A DNA stretch of 64,000 bases, from NCBI RefSeq assembly GCF_026342355.1, contig NZ_JAPEMV010000008.1, forward strand, positions 372,001 through 436,000, given 5' to 3'. The DNA comes from Streptomyces sp. NBC_00249. Its GTDB lineage: Bacteria; Actinomycetota; Actinomycetes; Streptomycetales; Streptomycetaceae. Positions 54,445 to 62,942 of this stretch are shown in pieces (the first letter of the stretch is position 1; every line of letters begins with the position of its first letter). Under the pieces are notes generated by a model, which was not told where the DNA came from, did no database searches, and saw only the letters and a program-made list of their open reading frames with translations. A program made the position numbers and the translations under genes.

Positions 54445-54563
54445 GCGGGCCCTCCGGAGGGTCTCGTCGAACGTCGAAAAAGGTGCATTTCGGCGTGACG
54501 ACCCGCGAGGGGCGACAACAGTGAGCGGTGGGGATCGGCGAGATCGGGAACTACTGCGCGCCC

Positions 54564-54908
54564 CTACGCGGCCGTCAGGACGGGACGGCCGGGTGCCCTG
54601 GGCCGCGAACGGCCGGCGGCGTCGGGATCGCGCTGCGGCAGGAACGCCGTGCGCTTCTCGCGATCACGGATCGCGGTACGTATTCGGTGCGGCGGCACGG
54701 GCCGTACGAGGCAGGCGGCCAGGACGGCGGCACCCACGGCGACGGTCGCGGCGAGGGCGACCACGGCGGCGGCCAGGCCGTTCTCCCCGAGCATCAAACC
54801 GAAGAGCCCGCCCAGCACCAGCAGGGTGACGAGCAGCCGCGACGCCCGCGCGGAGGCGAAGAAGGACAGCACACGGCGCACACCGGAAGAACCGACCACA
54901 CCCACCAC
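54564..54908 (-). CDS. Small membrane protein, DUF6412 type
   Basis: A 114-residue protein with two hydrophobic helices (LLVTLLVLGGLFGLMLGENG and AAVVALAATVAVGAAVLAACL) and a basic tail ending PHRIRTAIRDREKRTAFLPQRDPDAAGR. This pattern matches DUF6412 proteins that sit beside the extra YidC gene in streptomycetes. The exact start is uncertain (GTG codons at 54908 and 54899). It may help the insertase; inference only. Confidence 0.75.
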   Translation of the reverse strand: MVGVVGSSGVRRVLSFFASARASRLLVTLLVLGGLFGLMLGENGLAAAVVALAATVAVGAAVLAACLVRPVPPHRIRTAIRDREKRTAFLPQRDPDAAGRSRPRAPGRPVLTAA

Positions 54909-54971
54909 CCCCTACCCCTGCCCGGACGGCGACCCGAACTCCCCTACGAGAGCGGGTACTCACGATCGATA

Positions 54972-55865
54972 CTAACCGGACCCACCGACAACGGGCTTGA
55001 GCGTCCCCCACACCACCAGGCGGTACTTGGAGGTGTACTCCGGCGTACAGGTGGTGAGGGTGATGTACGAGCCGGCCTCGCTGTACCCGTACTCCGGCTT
55101 CACCACGCTCCGCGGTACGGGCGCGATCACCCCGCTGTCCCGCTCGGTGGTCTCGGACAGCACCTTCCCGACGACGTACACGTAGCGGCGTCCGCGTACG
55201 TCCACGTACAGCTCGTCGCCCTCGCGCAGCCGGTTGATGTACCGGAAGGGCTCCCCGTGGGTGTTGCGGTGCCCGGCGAGCGCGAAGTTCCCCCGCGCCC
55301 CGGGCTGCGCGGTCCCGGGGTACTGCCCGGCGTACCCCTTGTCGAGGACGCTGCGCCTGTCGACCCCTTGCGCGACGGGCACGGCGAGCCCGAGCCGGGG
55401 CACGCGCAGCACGGCGTACGCCTCCTCGCGCGCGGGCGCCGTGGACCGCGGGACGGGCTGCGGCCCGGGCTTGGCGGACGTACGACCGGGCGCGGGCACA
55501 CTCGAACCCCCCTCGACCGCCCCTGGAACCTCTTCGGGCCCGGGCCCGGGGTCGGCCGTGCCACCCCCCACCACAGGGCCGTCACCAGCACCGGAACCCG
55601 GATCGGAAACCGGATCGGAAACCGGCTCAGGCACCGGCGGCGGCGCCCCCCACTCCCTCTCCAAGGCCTGGACCCTCTCCTGCGCGCCGGCGACGGCCTG
55701 CCGGTTGGTCCACCACACCTGGTGCACCACCAGCAACGCGACCACCACACCCAGCGTCGTGATCAGCTCCGCGCCCGCCCACAGCACCCGCGCGAGCCCG
55801 TCCCGGCGCCCGCGCCGGGCGCCTCCCTGCACCACCACACGCACGTGATCCCGCACGGCCCGCAC
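54972..55865 (-). CDS. Class E sortase
   Basis: A 297-residue membrane sortase. A single helix (LITTLGVVVALLVVHQVWW, about 35-52) is followed by a long proline/glycine linker with a repeated PVSDP, then the catalytic domain: H199 in FALAGHRNTHG, C273 in LTTCTPEYTSKYRL with R282 after it. Class E enzymes recognise LAxTG, as in the surface protein at 49043-49813. The GTG at 55865 follows GGGAGG. Confidence 0.92.
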   Translation of the reverse strand: MRAVRDHVRVVVQGGARRGRRDGLARVLWAGAELITTLGVVVALLVVHQVWWTNRQAVAGAQERVQALEREWGAPPPVPEPVSDPVSDPGSGAGDGPVVGGGTADPGPGPEEVPGAVEGGSSVPAPGRTSAKPGPQPVPRSTAPAREEAYAVLRVPRLGLAVPVAQGVDRRSVLDKGYAGQYPGTAQPGARGNFALAGHRNTHGEPFRYINRLREGDELYVDVRGRRYVYVVGKVLSETTERDSGVIAPVPRSVVKPEYGYSEAGSYITLTTCTPEYTSKYRLVVWGTLKPVVGGSG

Positions 55866-55912
55866 CCTAAGTCCTCCCCCCTCAACTGACCAGCGGCAGT
55901 ACGGTGTGAACC

Positions 55913-56929
55913 ATGCGCCCCGACACGCCTGCCGAGCACATCGCCGAAGCCGAGCGCCTCATCCGCACGGCGACCCGCTACCCCGAGGACCAGGAGCCAT
56001 TGCTCCTCCAGGCCGCGGCCCACCTCGAACTGGCCGACGCACGCGAGCGGGCGAGCACCCTGTACGACCAGCTCCTCGCCGCCTCCCCCGCCGACCCGCA
56101 CCTGATCAAGGCCCTCCAGGCCGCGAACCTGTGGGAGTACGGCCACGAGGCCGAGGCCCGCGCGCTGATCTCCGGCATCCGCGCCGCCGCCCCCACGGAC
56201 CCGGCGCCCTGGGAGGTGATCGCGGAATCGCTGGAGTCCCACGACGAGTTGGAAGCCTCCCTCGAATGCTTCACCGAGGCCGCGACCCTCCTCACCTCGG
56301 AGGACACCCCGCTCACCCAGGCCACCGCCGCGCTCCTGACGGGCCGGCACCGCGTACGCCGCCTCCTCGGACTCCCGCACGACGACTGGGACATGGTCGC
56401 GGACACCCGCCACACGGGCCCGATCCCCCTCGACGAGCTCCACGACCCGAAGCGCATCTGGGCCCTGGGCTCCGACGACCCGGCGGAACTGCGCGCCGAG
56501 ATCGCCCGGCTGCGCGCCGAACTGGGCGACCGCCGCGCCGCCCTCTCCCGGCCCTTCCCGGTGGCCATCCTGCACTGGCCCCAGCGCGAACTGGCCGAGC
56601 TGGTGACCAGCTACCCCACCCTGGCCTCGGAATACCCCTCCCACGAGACCCACCTGGCCCGCATCGAGGCCTCCCTCCGCACCCTCGCCGCCTCGGGCAC
56701 CACGAACCTCGGCATCGTCACGGCGAGCGTCCCCTCCTACGAGGCCTTCGCGGCGTCGGAGAAAACCTCCCCGGCCTCCCCGTCCCTCCTGGCGGAATAC
56801 GCCACCACCCTCGCCGCCCGAGGCAAAGCCACCCCCTGGCCCCCCACCCCCACAACCCCCTGCTGGTGCACCTCAGGCAAGCCCTACGCGGAGTGCCACG
56901 GCGACCCCTCCGGGGCGGTCCGCGGGTGA
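55913..56929 (+). CDS. TPR protein with SEC-C zinc motif
   Basis: A 338-residue soluble protein. The N-terminal 130 residues are tetratricopeptide-like (AEHIAEAERLIRTATRYPED .. RERASTLYDQLLAASPADPHL). A middle region with ELRAEIARLRAELGDRR follows. The C-terminus ends in CWCTSGKPYAECHG, the SEC-C metal-binding motif found in SecA and many small proteins. It suggests a protein-protein adaptor. The stop overlaps the start of the NaeI-type gene (GTGA), which suggests cotranscription, although its base composition looks like the core genome. Confidence 0.85.
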   Translation: MRPDTPAEHIAEAERLIRTATRYPEDQEPLLLQAAAHLELADARERASTLYDQLLAASPADPHLIKALQAANLWEYGHEAEARALISGIRAAAPTDPAPWEVIAESLESHDELEASLECFTEAATLLTSEDTPLTQATAALLTGRHRVRRLLGLPHDDWDMVADTRHTGPIPLDELHDPKRIWALGSDDPAELRAEIARLRAELGDRRAALSRPFPVAILHWPQRELAELVTSYPTLASEYPSHETHLARIEASLRTLAASGTTNLGIVTASVPSYEAFAASEKTSPASPSLLAEYATTLAARGKATPWPPTPTTPCWCTSGKPYAECHGDPSGAVRG

Positions 56930-57825
56930 GCAGGGGACGCCTCGTTCTGCATGAACCGGGGGAAATATGCTCGAACGCCGATGCGGACCAGCACATCCTG
57001 CGGACGCCTGCTGAGGACTCCGGGCTCCAGGCCGTCCTCGACGGCCTGCGCCCCTACGACGTCGCGGGGCTCTACACGGGAGCCATCGCCAATGCGATCG
57101 ACTACGTCCTCGACGGAGCCCGGACCGGACGGTACGACCTGCTGTCCCCCGACGTGCACCCTGGCGAGAAGGCCTCGGTGGGAGCCAAGCTGGAGTACGA
57201 GGTGCTCCGCTCCTTCAACCTCCCGAAAGAACCGCCGCTCGACACAGTGATCTCCGGCGTACCCGTCGACTTCAAGGCCACCGTCGGCGCGAACTGGGCG
57301 ATCCCCGCAGAGGCGCAGTGCCAGCTCTGCATCTGCACGCAGATACAACTCGGCCGGAGCCGGCACCGGTCGTGGCTCGTGCGTGCTCACCGTTCCTGGC
57401 TCTACCGCGGGTCAGGCAACCGGGACGGGAAGCGGGGACTCGCCGTACACGCCCGCGAACACTGGAGCGTGCCCCTGTACGACTGGACCCCGCTGCCGGT
57501 CAACCCGCTGACGCTCCTCACTGCGGAGCAGGCCAGCCGGGTTCTTGCCAAGCGCCCGGGACAGGAACGCCGGTTCTCGATGATGTTCAATTATCTTGAG
57601 GGGCTCGTGGTCCCGCGCAGCGTGATCGCTACGGTCGGTGCGGGGCGTCACGATCCTCTGCGGCGAGCGCGCAACATCAGGAAGAGCCTTGCCCGCGACG
57701 GTCTGACACTGCTCTGCGGCAAGTTCCCCGAGCAGCGGGACCTCGCGGCAGCCCACAAGATCACGCTTGGGCCGGAGGACTGGATCGCCTTGCGGATGGA
57801 GGGAGACCAGGACCATGCCGGATGA
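56926..57825 (+). CDS. NaeI-family type II restriction endonuclease
   Basis: A 299-residue protein clearly related to NaeI. Shared blocks in the same order: DGARTGRY, GEKASVGAKLEYEVLRSF (catalytic glutamate), PLDTVISGVPVDFK with the PD-(D/E)XK pair D-x-K, the GNRDGKRGL segment, and SVIATVGAGRHDPLRRARN (NaeI has RAVIATVA...). NaeI cuts GCCGGC and needs two sites; the same specificity here is an inference. The GTG at 56926 is the only credible start, on a GTGA overlap, though the first 25 residues are poorly conserved. The C-terminal effector/Topo domain is shorter than in NaeI. Confidence 0.85.
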   Translation: MSRGRLVLHEPGEICSNADADQHILRTPAEDSGLQAVLDGLRPYDVAGLYTGAIANAIDYVLDGARTGRYDLLSPDVHPGEKASVGAKLEYEVLRSFNLPKEPPLDTVISGVPVDFKATVGANWAIPAEAQCQLCICTQIQLGRSRHRSWLVRAHRSWLYRGSGNRDGKRGLAVHAREHWSVPLYDWTPLPVNPLTLLTAEQASRVLAKRPGQERRFSMMFNYLEGLVVPRSVIATVGAGRHDPLRRARNIRKSLARDGLTLLCGKFPEQRDLAAAHKITLGPEDWIALRMEGDQDHAG

Positions 57826-58282
57826 GAGTTCCTGGCAGCCGCCCGAGGGTTCCTGGGCGTCCTCAGCGGCCCGTCGGCGCAACATGCAGGCGATCCGGAG
57901 CCGCGACACGAAGCCTGAGCTCGTCATCCGGCGCCTCGTGCACGCCAGGGGACTGCGCTACCGGATCGCGACGCGTCCCCTGCCCGGCTTGCGGCGAACG
58001 GCCGACCTGGTCTTCCGGCCAGCGAAGGTAGCGGTCTTCATCGACGGGTGCTACTGGCACGGATGCCCGGAGCATTACGTCTCCCCGAAAACCAACCCGG
58101 GCTACTGGTCCGAGAAGGTGGCCCGGAACATGGCCAGGGACCGGGATACTGACCGGCAGCTCGAAGAGGCCGGCTGGCTCGTGCTCCGGTTCTGGGAGCA
58201 CGAGCCGTCAGACGTCTGCGCTGCCGCTGTCGCCGCCGCCGTCCAGGACCGCCGCGGCCACCCGCAGGCCCTGCGGGGCTAG
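57815..58282 (+). CDS. vsr: Very short patch repair endonuclease (Vsr)
   Basis: A 155-residue nicking enzyme that starts repair of T:G mismatches made by deamination of 5-methylcytosine. Signature: RRNMQAIRSRDTKPELVIRRLVHARGLRYRI, the catalytic aspartate in RTADLVFRPAKVAVFIDGCYWHGCPEHY (with zinc-binding cysteine and histidines), and FWEHEP at the end. The ATG at 57815 overlaps the endonuclease gene by 11 bases. Vsr genes nearly always accompany a cytosine-C5 methyltransferase, which is encoded convergently. Confidence 0.95.
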   Translation: MPDESSWQPPEGSWASSAARRRNMQAIRSRDTKPELVIRRLVHARGLRYRIATRPLPGLRRTADLVFRPAKVAVFIDGCYWHGCPEHYVSPKTNPGYWSEKVARNMARDRDTDRQLEEAGWLVLRFWEHEPSDVCAAAVAAAVQDRRGHPQALRG

Positions 58283-59484
58283 CGACCGCCCTCGGGACCG
58301 TTCTGCTGGGGCCGGGCGGCACGGAGCACCTTGGCGATGGCTTCTCCGACGGCATGCGCGACCGGCGGCGGGAAGGCGTTGCCCACCTGGCGGTACTGCG
58401 CGGTCTTGCCCGGGAGCCTTCCCTCGGACTTGTCTCCTTCGAAGTCCCATTCCGGGGGGAAGCCCTGGATGATCGCCGCCTGCGCGACGGTCAGCATGGG
58501 GCCCCTGTCCCGGAGCAGGTCCCGCTCCCAGCTGTCCTTCGCCACACAGTCGTCCAGGGAGTTGGCCACACCGAGCGCGTTGACTCCCAGCTCATTCCAC
58601 GCGGCCTTCGCACGGCTGGGACCAAGGTCCGCCCCACCATGCTTCTTGGAGCCGCCGACCAGGGTGGGGGCGATGCCGGTCTTGTGACCAAGCCAGGCGT
58701 CAAGCTTGACCTGGGCCAGCCGGCCCAGGTCACCGCCCTTCTTGATCAACTGCTCGTACCGCTCTGTCATCGTCGGCTCAAGGGCCTTGCGCACCGTGAC
58801 GGGCTCGGCGCAGGGCGTGGGCCACTGGAAATCCTGCCCGGCGAGCAGGTCTGCCTGGATGGCGACGAGGATGGCGCGGGGGCGCAGCTGCGGGACGCCG
58901 AAATCACTGGCTTCCAGGACCTTCCACCCGCACACCTTGTAGCCGGCACCCTTATGCGTTTCCAGCTCGCCGGTCACGGGATCCTTGGCTTCGCCGCCCT
59001 CCAGGCGCGCCCAAACCCAGTCCCGGTAGTCCTGGAATTTTTCGTCCTTGATACCGCGAACGTTCTCGATCATGACGGCTTTGGGGCGAACGTCATCCAC
59101 GAGTCGCAGCATCTGCGGGAAAAGGTCGCGCTCGTCGTCCTTCCCCAGCTGCTTGCCTGCATGGGAAAACGGAGGGCAGGGAACGCCTCCTGCGAGGAGG
59201 TCGATATCCCCATGCCTCAGCTCTCGCTTAAAATATGCAAAGGCCTTTTCCAGCTGGACCATCGGCTTGAAATCGTTGACATCGCCTTCAATGATGTCGC
59301 AGTGTTCCCGCTCGAAGTCCCAGCCTTCGCGGTGGGCGACGTTGCGTCGGAGCGTGGCCGCGGCGTGCGGGTCGATCTCGACGAGCGCGAGGTGACGGAA
59401 GCCAGCCTGGTGGAGGCCGATGGCCTGCCCTCCGGCGCCGGCGCAAATCTCAATCGAGGTCAGCGTGTGATCGCTGGCACCCAT
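58279..59484 (-). CDS. DNA (cytosine-5) methyltransferase
   Basis: A 401-residue modification enzyme. Motif I CAGAGGQAIG (about 14-23), motif IV with catalytic C103 in GGVPCPPFSH, motif VI MIENVRG (E140), motif VIII GVPQLRPRAI and motif X YRQVGNAFPPPV are intact. Between VIII and IX lies the target-recognition domain. It protects the host from the NaeI-like enzyme. The ATG at 59484 follows GGAGG. The stop codon TAG is read from the same CTAG as the Vsr stop. Confidence 0.95.
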   Translation of the reverse strand: MGASDHTLTSIEICAGAGGQAIGLHQAGFRHLALVEIDPHAAATLRRNVAHREGWDFEREHCDIIEGDVNDFKPMVQLEKAFAYFKRELRHGDIDLLAGGVPCPPFSHAGKQLGKDDERDLFPQMLRLVDDVRPKAVMIENVRGIKDEKFQDYRDWVWARLEGGEAKDPVTGELETHKGAGYKVCGWKVLEASDFGVPQLRPRAILVAIQADLLAGQDFQWPTPCAEPVTVRKALEPTMTERYEQLIKKGGDLGRLAQVKLDAWLGHKTGIAPTLVGGSKKHGGADLGPSRAKAAWNELGVNALGVANSLDDCVAKDSWERDLLRDRGPMLTVAQAAIIQGFPPEWDFEGDKSEGRLPGKTAQYRQVGNAFPPPVAHAVGEAIAKVLRAARPQQNGPEGGR

Positions 59485-59606
59485 CGAGTCCTCCTGATGT
59501 GGCAGATGCAGACAGGCAAGTGTCGCATCTGCCACTGACACCCCGCGTCCACCGTGAGGCGGGCAGACGCACCGGCCCTCAGCCGGCCCGCCTGCCACCA
59601 GCCGCC

Positions 59607-61439
59607 TCAGCCGACCCGAGCCGCCCCCACGTGCTCCAGCAGTGCACGCATATCGCCCTCGTCCATCCCGGCGGCCACCGGCCCTTCCTCCTGCAGATCG
59701 CCCAGCTGCCGCACCGAAGGATCATCAAGAATGGCGCCCATGAACTCCAGCTTTTCCGCGAGGCGCAGGGCCACCACCTCGTCGATCGTCCCGGAGGAAG
59801 CGAGCACGGTGACACGCGTCTCGGTATCCGGCGCCAGCCCGAGGCGGTGGATCCGGTCCAGGCTCTGCAGGAACCGCCCGGCCATGAAGTCCCGGTCTAC
59901 ATAAACCGCGTCATGGCACTCGTGGTGAAGGCTGATTCCCTCCCCCAGCGTGGCCGGGTTGGAGATCAGCACGGAGCAGTCAGGATCTTCCCGGAAGCGC
60001 CGGATCTGCTCGTCACGGTCTGCCGTACCCCCGTGGACCACAGCGGGCCGGAACACCCCGAGCAGCCGCTCCAGGCTGGTGATGTTCCTTACGAACGTCG
60101 ACCACACCAGCGTCTTCCGGCCGGCATCGGCATTCCTGCGCACGATTTCACGGACTTCCCGGTACTTCGGCGGCATCTCAAGCTGCGGAAGTTTCTGGAG
60201 GAGCTGGAAGAGTGAATCCCCTTCGGGGATGTCCAGTGGCGGCACCTGAAAGTTAAGGGGCTCGTGCCGACTGCTTCCCTCTACCAGCAGGGCCGGACTC
60301 GTCGCGGCCATGAGGAGCCGGAGCATCGCCTTGCCCAAGGCATCGAAGTCGTCCCGCGACAGTTCGGCCCGCGCGGTGAACCGGCCGACCATGGCGTCGT
60401 AGATCTCCCGGTGGAGCCCTTCCAGAGGAACCGACCGGATAACCGGCTGGAATGGGGGCAGGCCCAGTTCCTTCTTGGTCGTGCGGGTGAAGAGTGGGCG
60501 GAGGACGGCGCTGGCGTGAGCGAGGTCGCCGCCGGCCACCGCCTGGGTCACCACACGGCGGCCATGGCCGGGCCAGACGAAGGAGAGCAGGTTCTCCAGG
60601 TCACGCGCCCCGTTCGGGGCCGGGGTACCGGTGAGGATGAGCCTGCGGCGGCTGAGCGGGCCCAGAGCCATGCAGGCGCTTCCGTACGTACCGTCGGAGC
60701 CCAGCTTCATCCGGTGGGCCTCGTCCAGGATCACCATGGAGGGGGCCGCCCTCAGCCAGCCCGCGAGACCCGTGAGGGAACGGTCCAGCCGTTCGTAGTT
60801 GACGACCAGGATCTCGGCATGCGGGTCCGGAGCCTTGCCCATGACCTTGGTCACCGGCGCCTCGTCGAAGCACTGCAGGCTCTCGGAGAGCCAGGACTCG
60901 TAGGCGGACTTCGGACTCACGACGAGAAGCCTCCGGGCTTCGCCCCGCTCCTTCATGGCGGCGTAGACCGCGAGCCCGACCCGGGTCTTCCCCGCGCCCG
61001 GCACACTGAAGTTCGCCCCGTGGCGCATGGTGAGCAGCTGGGAGATGTCCCTGCGCTGGAACCCGGTCAGGTCCGCGCGCCAGCCCGTACCAAGGCTCTC
61101 CGGTACGGCGCTCGCGTCCGCCGTACCAGCGGCGTCCGGGCTGTGATCGAGGTGTTCCTCGGCCTGGTCCGCGTCCTCGAAAACGTCCCTGACGAGGGTG
61201 AGGAGGTCTTCCTCCCACTCGACGGAATCGGGCTGCGGCCAGTCCGACAGCACGTCCACGCCCGACAGGAAGGCGTCAAGCGGCACTTCCAGTGTCAGGA
61301 GACCGCGCTGGCCGCCCACGGGGAAACCGGCGGCCAGGTGGTTCAGGTCCGCGCCGAACGAGTCGGCGGCCCGGAGCACGGCCCGGGTCCGCGACACGTC
61401 GAAGCCGATCCGGAGGGACGGCTCAGCCATCCCGGTCAC
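59607..61439 (-). CDS. SNF2-type DEAD/DEAH helicase/translocase
   Basis: A 610-residue ATPase. The N-terminal 120 residues are unusual and hydrophilic. The helicase core has Walker A FSVPGAGKT (146-152), Ia VVSPKSAY, II DEAH (239-242), III LTGTPAPN, and the C-terminal lobe with V ..SNPATLGEGISLH and VI QSLDRIHRLG. This is the SNF2/HepA layout, a double-stranded DNA translocase. The start is taken as GTG at 61439, on a GTGA overlap with the ParB-like gene and behind AAGGAAGG; an ATG nine bases later is possible. Confidence 0.88.
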   Translation of the reverse strand: MTGMAEPSLRIGFDVSRTRAVLRAADSFGADLNHLAAGFPVGGQRGLLTLEVPLDAFLSGVDVLSDWPQPDSVEWEEDLLTLVRDVFEDADQAEEHLDHSPDAAGTADASAVPESLGTGWRADLTGFQRRDISQLLTMRHGANFSVPGAGKTRVGLAVYAAMKERGEARRLLVVSPKSAYESWLSESLQCFDEAPVTKVMGKAPDPHAEILVVNYERLDRSLTGLAGWLRAAPSMVILDEAHRMKLGSDGTYGSACMALGPLSRRRLILTGTPAPNGARDLENLLSFVWPGHGRRVVTQAVAGGDLAHASAVLRPLFTRTTKKELGLPPFQPVIRSVPLEGLHREIYDAMVGRFTARAELSRDDFDALGKAMLRLLMAATSPALLVEGSSRHEPLNFQVPPLDIPEGDSLFQLLQKLPQLEMPPKYREVREIVRRNADAGRKTLVWSTFVRNITSLERLLGVFRPAVVHGGTADRDEQIRRFREDPDCSVLISNPATLGEGISLHHECHDAVYVDRDFMAGRFLQSLDRIHRLGLAPDTETRVTVLASSGTIDEVVALRLAEKLEFMGAILDDPSVRQLGDLQEEGPVAAGMDEGDMRALLEHVGAARVG

Positions 61440-62851
61440 GCCCCTTCCTTCCGCACCGCAGCGAGCAGCCAGGCGACGCCGTCGCCCTGCTCCTCGATCC
61501 GCGCCGCCTCCCGCGCCAGCTTCAGCAGGCTGCCCCTGAGGACCAGCAGCGCCTCGTCCAGCGTCTCTTCGTCGAGGTTGCGGGAGGCGCGGGCGAGCGT
61601 CATGTCCGTCACGCACTGCTCGATGCTCTGGACCGCGTCGTGGAGGCGGTCAGGAGCGGCCTGCTTGCGCTTGCGCAGCCGGGCGTCCTTGCCCGCCGGC
61701 ACGAGGGCTTCCTCCACCGCTTCCCTGGCCTGCTTCCAGAGCGCCGCGGCCTGGCCGGACTCTTCCTGGGACACGGCCTCGGGGGCGCGCTCCACGGCCT
61801 TCGCCTGGAGCAGCACATTGGTGAAGGACTTGGCCGCCGCCACCTGCGGACTGTCGCCCCGGACAGGACGGTTCAAGCCCGGGATCACCCGGCTGTTCTC
61901 AGGCTGCGACGCAGCCTGCTTCAGCTCCTCCGGGAGATGGCGCTGAAGGTACCGCGGCCTGAAATCAGCGTCCGCGAGGCGGACGTCCGTCTTGGAGAAA
62001 TCAAGCACGATCAGCGCGAGCTTGTTCTCCTTGACTAGGTCGGCCTGCCCCAGGTTCTGCCGTGAGGCCTTGGCAAAGGCGCGGTGGAGTTCGCGCAGCT
62101 TTTCCTGCTGGTCCTCGAAGTCCATCAGCTTGAGCTGCACCGCTCCCTTCTTCGACCGTGCCACAAGGTCGTTGAGGGTGGCCAGAACCCATCGGTCCTG
62201 CTCCGCCGTGTCCGCACGGATCCGGAAGTCCTTCGCGATCTCAGCGATGGGCCGGCCCGCGGCGGCCTGCTCCTCGATGGTGAGCAGCCGGTTGATGTAC
62301 GAGTACGGCCGACGGGTGTCGTGCCGGAGCTGCAGCGAGAGCTCCACCGCGTTGATGTCGGTCCACGTGGCGGATTCTGGAAGCACTCCGACCCGGACGC
62401 TGCGCACTCCCAGTTCGCGGAGAGCCGCGACCCGGGTGTTCCCGTTGACGAGGACTCCCTCACGGGTGATGAGCCCCGGCTCATTCTGGCGGTATTCCTT
62501 GAGGCTGCTCTTCAGCTCGTCGAAGTCACCGTCGCGCTTGGCCGGGTTGGAGGGCAGGGCCTGAAGGAGGTAGGCGAGGTAGTCCTGGCTCCCGGCGTCC
62601 CAGGCATCGGCCATGAGGAGGCGGTCACGTTCCGGGTCGAAGCTGCGCTGCGCGCGGATGCGGTGCGTCGAAGGATTGAAGTAGACCTGGTCAATGGGCA
62701 TGTCGATCACCTGCACCACCAGGGGCTTCGTGCGCCACTCGACGGTCAGCGTCTCCTGCAGACCCCCGCCGGCGCTGACCTCCTTGAGCCGCTTCTCCAC
62801 CAGTTCCTGGTTCTCAAGGGCTCGGGGCGGCCGGCCGAAGTCCATGCTCAC
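61436..62851 (-). CDS. ParB-like (ParB/sulfiredoxin-fold) protein of the R-M island
   Basis: A 471-residue protein. Residues 45-160 hold a ParB-type fold: VIDMPIDQVYFNP then LVNGNTRVAALRELG, the arginine-containing CTP/NTP-binding motif (variant GERR box). The middle has a helix-rich region with IAEIAKDFRIRADTAEQD, a possible helix-turn-helix. The C-terminal 150 residues are charged helices. No partition partner (ParA) is encoded here; ParB-like proteins of this kind occur in defence islands. The GTG at 62851 follows GAGGAG. Confidence 0.8.
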   Translation of the reverse strand: MSMDFGRPPRALENQELVEKRLKEVSAGGGLQETLTVEWRTKPLVVQVIDMPIDQVYFNPSTHRIRAQRSFDPERDRLLMADAWDAGSQDYLAYLLQALPSNPAKRDGDFDELKSSLKEYRQNEPGLITREGVLVNGNTRVAALRELGVRSVRVGVLPESATWTDINAVELSLQLRHDTRRPYSYINRLLTIEEQAAAGRPIAEIAKDFRIRADTAEQDRWVLATLNDLVARSKKGAVQLKLMDFEDQQEKLRELHRAFAKASRQNLGQADLVKENKLALIVLDFSKTDVRLADADFRPRYLQRHLPEELKQAASQPENSRVIPGLNRPVRGDSPQVAAAKSFTNVLLQAKAVERAPEAVSQEESGQAAALWKQAREAVEEALVPAGKDARLRKRKQAAPDRLHDAVQSIEQCVTDMTLARASRNLDEETLDEALLVLRGSLLKLAREAARIEEQGDGVAWLLAAVRKEGA

Positions 62852-62942
62852 GGTGTGTTCTCCTCTGACTGCATGTCCATGGGTGTGCGGTGGGACGACG
62901 CGGGGGCCGGCGTCTCAGCGACCCCCGCAGTAATTCCTATTG

